Shown one piece after another: positions 59,401 through 64,000 of a stretch of 64,000 nucleotides of DNA. The translations under genes were made by a program, and so were the position numbers. Source of the DNA: Anoplopoma fimbria (taxonomy: Eukaryota > Chordata > Actinopteri > Perciformes > Anoplopomatidae); assembly GCF_027596085.1 (NCBI RefSeq), contig NC_072449.1:28596200-28660199 (forward strand). The letters run 5' to 3'. Numbering within the stretch: the first letter of the stretch is position 1; every line of letters begins with the position of its first letter. The notes under the pieces were generated by a model. The model was not told the DNA's origin. It saw only the letters and a list, made by a program, of their open reading frames with translations, and did not search any database.

Positions 59401-61139
59401 TTTTTCGAGCTCAATTTTCCTTTCTTTAATTGCAAACAAAGAGTTATTTGGTTTATTAGGGTGGAGCTATTTGTTTCACAGTCATTTACTCTCGTCTTGT
59501 ATTAAATCGACTATTGACGATACATTGTCGTTGTCGGGACACAGAAAATTAGAAGCAGAGTCGCAGACGCTGCCTGCTGGTCAACCGTTTGACCAGCAGG
59601 CAGCCTCTCTGACCAGATCGCCCTCTGATTATGTTTTTTCCTCCCTCAGGTGTGTCTGACAGGCTGCTCCAGAGACCTGATGGTGCGGGTGGACCAGCTC
59701 TGTTCTAAGCACAACATCAAGGTCTTTTGTGGGGATGTCTATGGTTACTATGGTTACATGTTCTGCAACCTCGGAAAAGAGCACAACTACGTGGAGTAAG
59801 TGCGGGCGACAACAATTTGAAGTGTTGGAGCTTCTTCCTTGGGTTAATAAGTGCCTTTGCTTCAGAGCCCTGCAATAGGGATTCTTTTTAGAGATACTGA
59901 CAAAGTTATGATATTTTTGTTTTTAAATGTTTTTATTGTGAAGCATTGTTTTCTTAGATAGCAATACAGCTATTGCAATGCTTCTTTTCCATATTGGCAA
60001 ACATAATGTCAAAATAAACAAGAAGAGCTCTCTTTAAAACAGATTTAAAAGAACAGAAAGAGAAAATATTTACCGCTCCTCTGTAATTTAACTCTTTGTT
60101 TCTGATTTTAACCATTGTGGAAATTACAGGATGTGGTCTGTAACACTGTGAAACTCTGCAGGTCCAAACCAAAAGAGAATACCACCGTCGTGCTGGTTCA
60201 CAGATGGGCCTTTATATAGACATTAACATACTAACCACCAATGAGATTTCCAAAAATATTTTTGACTTCCTCTATTTTCACACGAATATCAAATATCACC
60301 CAGGGCGGATTAAAGAAATAAAGTAGGAAAAGTAGCCCTCTACACAGCAGTGTGAGCACTGCAGACTCTTTCTCTATGCTTTATCTGGACGCACAACTCA
60401 TCACATTACATAACTAAACATTCTTTTGAGTTTTAACATTTTTAAGCACATGCATATGCCCTATATAAGTGCTGTTAAATATGGATTTTAGAAAGGTGAA
60501 AAGTAACTATAAAATTAACTTTAAAAAAATGATTTCAATATTTCCTGATGGTATTTATTTAAATTAGTTTTTTTAATTGTCTTCACTTACCAGTTCAATG
60601 GCATTATTTGACTGATGGAAATGTAATTATTTGTGGTTGCAAGATAATTTTCTCCTCAGGTCAAACGCTATTACGTTGCAGCTAGAATGAATGAAAATAG
60701 TTGCTTGTGTATTTAATGTATATACAGAACCTTTTCGTGATCTTTATCTAATGTAATTCTGATTTATGTTTCTGGATATAATGTAGGATATCTTTGTCTC
60801 CACTCTCTCTTTTTTAGGGAGAAACTGAAACTGGTGAAACCGACTGGAAATTCTAATGACGGTCCAGAGGCAAAGAAGGCCAAAGTCGACCCCAACGAGA
60901 CCACCATGGTGAAAAAGGTCAATGAGTGCATCTTTAAACTTACAGTAAAATAAACTTACAGTAAAATGTGTTTTATTTTATTTTTATTTTTATAATACAT
61001 TTTTATTTTTTTTAATACTCTCCAACCAATCAGACGGCCAGTTACTGCACTCTGAAGGAAGCTCTGGAGGTCGACTGGACAACTGAGAAGGCCAAAGCTG
61101 GGATGAAGAGGACACCAGTGGACTACTTCATGCTTCACG
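53404..61139 (+). CDS. sae1: SUMO-activating enzyme subunit 1, exons 1-6 (3' end beyond window)
   Basis: Exons 53404-53504, 54841-54952, 55493-55666, 59650-59795, 60818-60917 and 61034-61139 join in frame with GT-AG borders. The protein so far is about 246 residues (human SAE1 is 346). Landmarks: [18 protein letters not shown], a ThiF/E1 start; the glycine-rich [72 protein letters not shown]1 (Aos1) pairs with UBA2 to adenylate SUMO and pass it to UBC9, mainly in the nucleus; the catalytic cysteine is on UBA2, and none is expected here. The missing part should hold the exons after YFMLH (human YFLLQVLLKF onward). All six exons look intact. Confidence 0.97.
53617..54176. repeat. Pentamer array (TTACA)n with AGTAC variants
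   Basis: About 560 bp of CATTA/CAGTA pentamers; CATTACAGTA is frequent as a higher-order 10-mer. It ends TTACAGTCATTTAACTG, like the reverse complement of the element tail at 52820 (CTAAATGACTGTAATG). Open frames (repeating TLHYI and TVHYI) are artefacts. Confidence 0.97.
54310..54425 (-). mobile_element. Retroelement 3' end, inverted, with (TTACA)n tail
   Basis: (ACATT)n, then ACAGTCATTTATCCAAAGCG and ACTTACAATCAG: the reverse complement of the CGCTTTGGATAAA...TGACTGTAATG tail seen at 52788-52880, with an internal deletion. Confidence 0.7.
54841..54952 (+). CDS. sae1: sae1 exon 2
   Basis: 112 bp. It encodes [20 protein letters not shown] and [17 protein letters not shown], the nucleotide-binding Rossmann start of the adenylation domain. 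Confidence 0.97.
55493..55666 (+). CDS. sae1: sae1 exon 3
   Basis: 174 bp (58 codons), phase 0. It encodes [20 protein letters not shown], then [20 protein letters not shown] and FFLQFDA, matching human AEASLERAQNLNPMVDV and FFTQFDA. Confidence 0.97.
56325..56394. repeat. (CA)n microsatellite in sae1 intron 3
   Basis: About 35 CA units, followed by TATATATG. Confidence 0.97.
57325..58235 (-). mobile_element. Non-LTR retrotransposon fragment (Rex3/RTE-like)
   Basis: The minus strand encodes the C-terminal part of a reverse-transcriptase protein: [54 protein letters not shown], then in a shifted frame [20 protein letters not shown] and [11 protein letters not shown]. It ends in a (GGAT)n tail at 57330-57347. 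The GATG/GGAT tail suits Rex3, but the family call is from memory. There is at least one frame break near 57663; the 5' part is missing and the copy is dead. 58065-58235 looks like linked repeat sequence. Confidence 0.8.
59569..59604. other. Perfect 16-bp stem hairpin 45 nt before sae1 exon 4
   Basis: GCTGCCTGCTGGTCAA, loop CCGT, TTGACCAGCAGGCAGC. The stem is perfect and GC-rich and lies between the likely branch region and the acceptor AG at 59648-59649. Confidence 0.85.
59650..59795 (+). CDS. sae1: sae1 exon 4
   Basis: 146 bp. It encodes [20 protein letters not shown], then [20 protein letters not shown] and LGKEHNYV; human has SIKFFTGDVFGYHGYTFANLGEHEFVE. Donor GTAAGT. Confidence 0.97.
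59796..60817. other. sae1 intron 4, nothing recognised
   Basis: About 1 kb of AT-rich sequence without a recognised repeat. Confidence 0.5.
60818..60917 (+). CDS. sae1: sae1 exon 5
   Basis: 100 bp. It encodes [20 protein letters not shown], then [13 protein letters not shown]; human has EDGPDTKRAKLDSSETTMVKKK. Confidence 0.96.
61034..61139 (+). CDS. sae1: sae1 exon 6
   Basis: 106 bp after CCAATCAG. It encodes [20 protein letters not shown] and [15 protein letters not shown] plus one base. Donor GTACTT. Human has [29 protein letters not shown]. Confidence 0.96.
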
Positions 61140-64000
61140 GTACTTAAAGCCTAATTTCAAATTAACATTTTCAATTCAAAACCTTTGTTGTTGTTGTTGT
61201 TTTTTGTCAGAAACAATAATCAATTTTCAGATTTAAGATACTTTGAGCTCTGGAAACTGCTGAGGGTGTTGTGTTTATTTTAATTTTAAGCAATTAATCA
61301 ACTATAGGAAAATACAGTAAGTAAAGACAAATAGAAAATGAAGATAATCAGTAGCTGCAACCCCAGAAAGGTGAGCAGCTCTACCTTAAATTTTACCATT
61401 TCATTCTATGAAATGCCAAATATTAAGGAGTTTTCTAAAAATTGTAATCTTTGTAAAAAAAAAAAATTAAGGAATTCTTATTTGTTGTGAAACTATGCAT
61501 TTTAGTTTGAATATGAGATTATTCTTTTTCATTAGAGGTGATAACAGGCGGTCGAGCACAAGAGAGGTTTTGTGACATTTCTGCGTAGGAGGCAGGACAC
61601 AAACAGAATTTCCATACAGAGAATTGATCAAATATAACAAAGAATAGAAATTTGAAACTGAAAATGCGTAGGTACCCCGCAGCGAGACTGAAACGCCTAC
61701 CGTGAAAATGCAAAGTCACTGGTTCCAAAATCATGTCCATAAAGTTTGTTAAATGTCGTTCTGGAGAGAAGGGTCAGCGGTTAAAATGTCAAGCCAAAAG
61801 ATGTTGGTGTGGTTTCAAATGTTTAGGACCATCACACCCAAAGGAACCTTTTGACCCTTTAAGTTAAATCTGAAATGTTCCTTCCTGTTTTTCAGGTTAT
61901 TTACGGTATCTGATGACCTTTTCTTTAAGAGTTGTTGTTGTCCCTGTTGTCACCTGGCCCTGCACCACCCCCTGTCGCTGCACGCTAGTTTCCATCACAG
62001 GCTGTCCATGGCCAGTCATGTGCACTGAGCGTAGAGTAGAGAACAGCCAGACTCCTACACCGCATGACGTAGAGCACAAGAGAGTAGGAAGTAGCCAGAA
62101 CATAGGTATTGAGTGCACATTTAATTTATGGAAGCTTTCCTTAACATTAAGGTGGTAAAATTTAAAAATGTTGTTAAACTTTGACAGGATGCATAGGTGA
62201 CAAATACTTTGTTTATGTCATATTTGAAATTACATTATATGAGATTGGGATCTTTCCTATTGCCTGAAGGGGAACCGGAGGTTGGGCTCTTAACGACTGT
62301 AACCGATGTATGAGAGCTGTGCAAGTCAATGTATGGGGCACGCTCACACTGCGCCAACGTGCACTGAGAGGCACGCGAGGACGGCCCGGGCCATGTCGGC
62401 AAATCAAGGAGAAGCTCTTTTAACCGACACACAGGAAGAGCGAATTCAATCTCTGCTAAGGGGGACAATTATTCTATTTGCAATAAGCACAAAACAAAAC
62501 TACTACATTATAGGTCACAAAGTTGGTTATTTGAGAGAAGAGTAGTTAGTTTGAATAAAAACACGAGTATAAATACCCTGTACCCTGAAAGCATCATTCA
62601 AGAAACAGGTTTCATGAGAAATTTTAGAAAGTTTTATAACATCTGTCGAAGTATTCCATTTTTTTTTTTAATGTAAACTTTTAGAAAGTTCGTAGCCAAT
62701 GACACTCTGGCAGATTACTTCTATTTATACTATATACAATATACTATAGACTATATACAACTATATCTTGATATATATAAGGACAAAGGAAATAAGATGC
62801 TATGATATATCTGCATAATGTTTTATTAATCAAATTTCAGCCGTAGAATAATAATATATCGTCTTAGTATTTATTTAATTGTGGCACTGGCGATTTTGTC
62901 GGTCACATTCACAACACCACGCAAATGCATATAACAATGTATCAATAAAAGTTATGAATGATTTCCTGTACAAAAATAATCGAAATTGGTTTCAGCTTCA
63001 AGTTGTTCTAATAATGCACACTGAGGAGTTCAAACTACTTCTATGCTGGCTCTTTGTGTTGGGTTTCTGCAGCTTATAGATTTATTTTTGAGAAAAGCTA
63101 ACAAAAGCTAAACAATTTTTTACCTAAATTCACAGTCATGGAATTCATTGTTTATTTCAATTTTGGTTCCTTTGAACGTAGACAAGTCTCTGATTCATAA
63201 TTTAGGATAATAAAGTGAGACAAACTCTTGATAAAAGGTTTCATCACTTTGTTTTAAAATCATATTAGATACAAACAACTTTGACAATTTATAACAATAT
63301 CAGCCAAATGCAGATGTGCAGTATTTGATAGATATTCCTTTATTGATCCACATGGGGAAATTCGGGTGTTGCAGCAGCTCAAGTACAGAGAAACAGATTA
63401 AGATAATAAATAAAACATATAATACAATAAAAATAAAAATGTACAGTATATTTACATTTGTGCAATGTGTGCAGTATTTCACTTATTAGTGTTAGTATTA
63501 GCACTTATACTTAAGTATAGGATCTGAACACTTCTTGGCTGGTGCATTTGGGGTGTGTGACAGTTGTCGTGACCTTCAGTCTAATACAGCAACTGCCCTC
63601 TCTGAAAAAAAAGCACTGAAACTGTAGCCTCGCCCTGTCCTCAGTCTGATCTGAGTGGAAACTCAGAGTTGTTTGTTACATTTAGGAGGCAGTGTTATTA
63701 TTCCTCCGCTGTTTCTATATTTGGAGCTAGCTTTTTTTTTTTGTTCTCGGCGACCGATGAGGAAGTGGCTCTTCCTCTGTTACAACTGCTTCCTGTCTGA
63801 CTAGGAACAGTCGAGTGATCTGAACCGCGGCTGTGTGTGTGTGTGTGTGTGTGTGTTAGCTCATTATCATCAGTATCTCTGATCTTCATAACACCCTTTG
63901 TTAATAGAGCAAGAGAAAAGATGACTCGTAAATATTTGAATAAAAGCAAAAACAGAAGATCTTTCCTGTAAATTACAGTATATAAAGAATAAAATAGGTC
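61140..64000. other. sae1 intron 6, runs to window edge
   Basis: No further sae1 exon was recognised (human continues VLLKFRTDKGRDP). It holds the mobile-element fragment at 63333-63480, a (GT)n tract at 63833-63856, and otherwise nothing recognised. Confidence 0.6.
63333..63480. mobile_element. Third copy of the ATTCCTTTATTGATCC element, not expanded
   Basis: ATTCCTTTATTGATCCACATGG, GGAAATTCGGGTGTTGCAGC, AGCTCAAGTACAGAGAAACAG, then ATAATAAATAAAACATATAATAC. The position matches the element at 15750 and 51963, but here the 32-bp unit is present once in diverged form. Confidence 0.65.

Larger units (their letters stand above)
55667..59649. other. sae1 intron 3 (about 4 kb)
   Basis: It contains a (CA)n tract at 56325-56394, a short TTGGTTACATTTTTTTCCCC tandem repeat at 57225-57285, the LINE fragment at 57325-58235, a 113-codon frame at 58689-59030 with no recognisable family, and the hairpin at 59569-59604. 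Confidence 0.6.

Noticed and set aside
61913..62158. A possible seventh sae1 exon following TTTTTCAG at 61894
   Set aside because: The phase would fit, but the translation (YLRYLMTFSLRVVVV) does not match the expected VLLKFRTDKGRDP region of SAE1.

Overview
The window looks like nuclear DNA of a ray-finned (teleost) fish. Vertebrate-type split genes lie in a background full of short non-autonomous transposons, LINE 3' tails, (CA)n tracts and expanded minisatellites of kinds common in fish. No bacterial, phage or CRISPR content is seen. Gene names rest on recalled family sequences, not on a database search.

Layout. (1) About 0.1-3.3 kb, minus strand: the 5' end of an axonemal dynein heavy chain gene, best matching DNAH2, running off the left edge. 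Three N-terminal exons join in frame. Two RFX X-box-like motifs lie upstream at 3255-3287, next to a 27-bp minisatellite. (2) 5.6-7.5 kb, minus strand: an intact 303-aa Cdc42 effector (BORG) protein of the CDC42EP2/3 type. (3) About 7.6-35.6 kb: some 28 kb with no gene I can support, containing many mobile-element remnants, a 1-kb 32-bp minisatellite, a 264-bp direct duplication and a 344-bp near-identical inverted repeat with arms 2.8 kb apart. (4) 35.9-46.0 kb coding, with a probable promoter near 51.0 kb, minus strand: zc3h4, the CCCH zinc-finger subunit of the Restrictor transcription-termination complex. Thirteen coding exons are placed with matching phases; the first coding exon was not found. 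One intron is an AT-AC intron with U12-type signals. The last exon has five apparent one-base frame breaks, all in G/C runs. (5) 53.4-61.1 kb, plus strand: sae1, the small subunit of the SUMO-activating enzyme, exons 1-6; the rest lies beyond the right edge. Its introns hold a (TTACA)n expansion, a Rex3/RTE-like LINE fragment and a perfect hairpin close to a splice acceptor.

ZC3H4 and SAE1 also lie in the same band of human chromosome 19q13.3, so this pair looks like old synteny. They are divergently transcribed, and both start regions carry a perfect TGACGTCA palindrome. The genes do not form one pathway: cilia motility (dynein), septin/actin control downstream of Cdc42 (BORG), termination of unproductive transcription (ZC3H4) and SUMO activation (SAE1). 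The most notable observations are the AT-AC intron, the clustered frame breaks in zc3h4, the X-box pair at the dynein gene, the Phe-to-Val change in the CRIB motif, and the way several minisatellites appear to have grown from segments of mobile elements.
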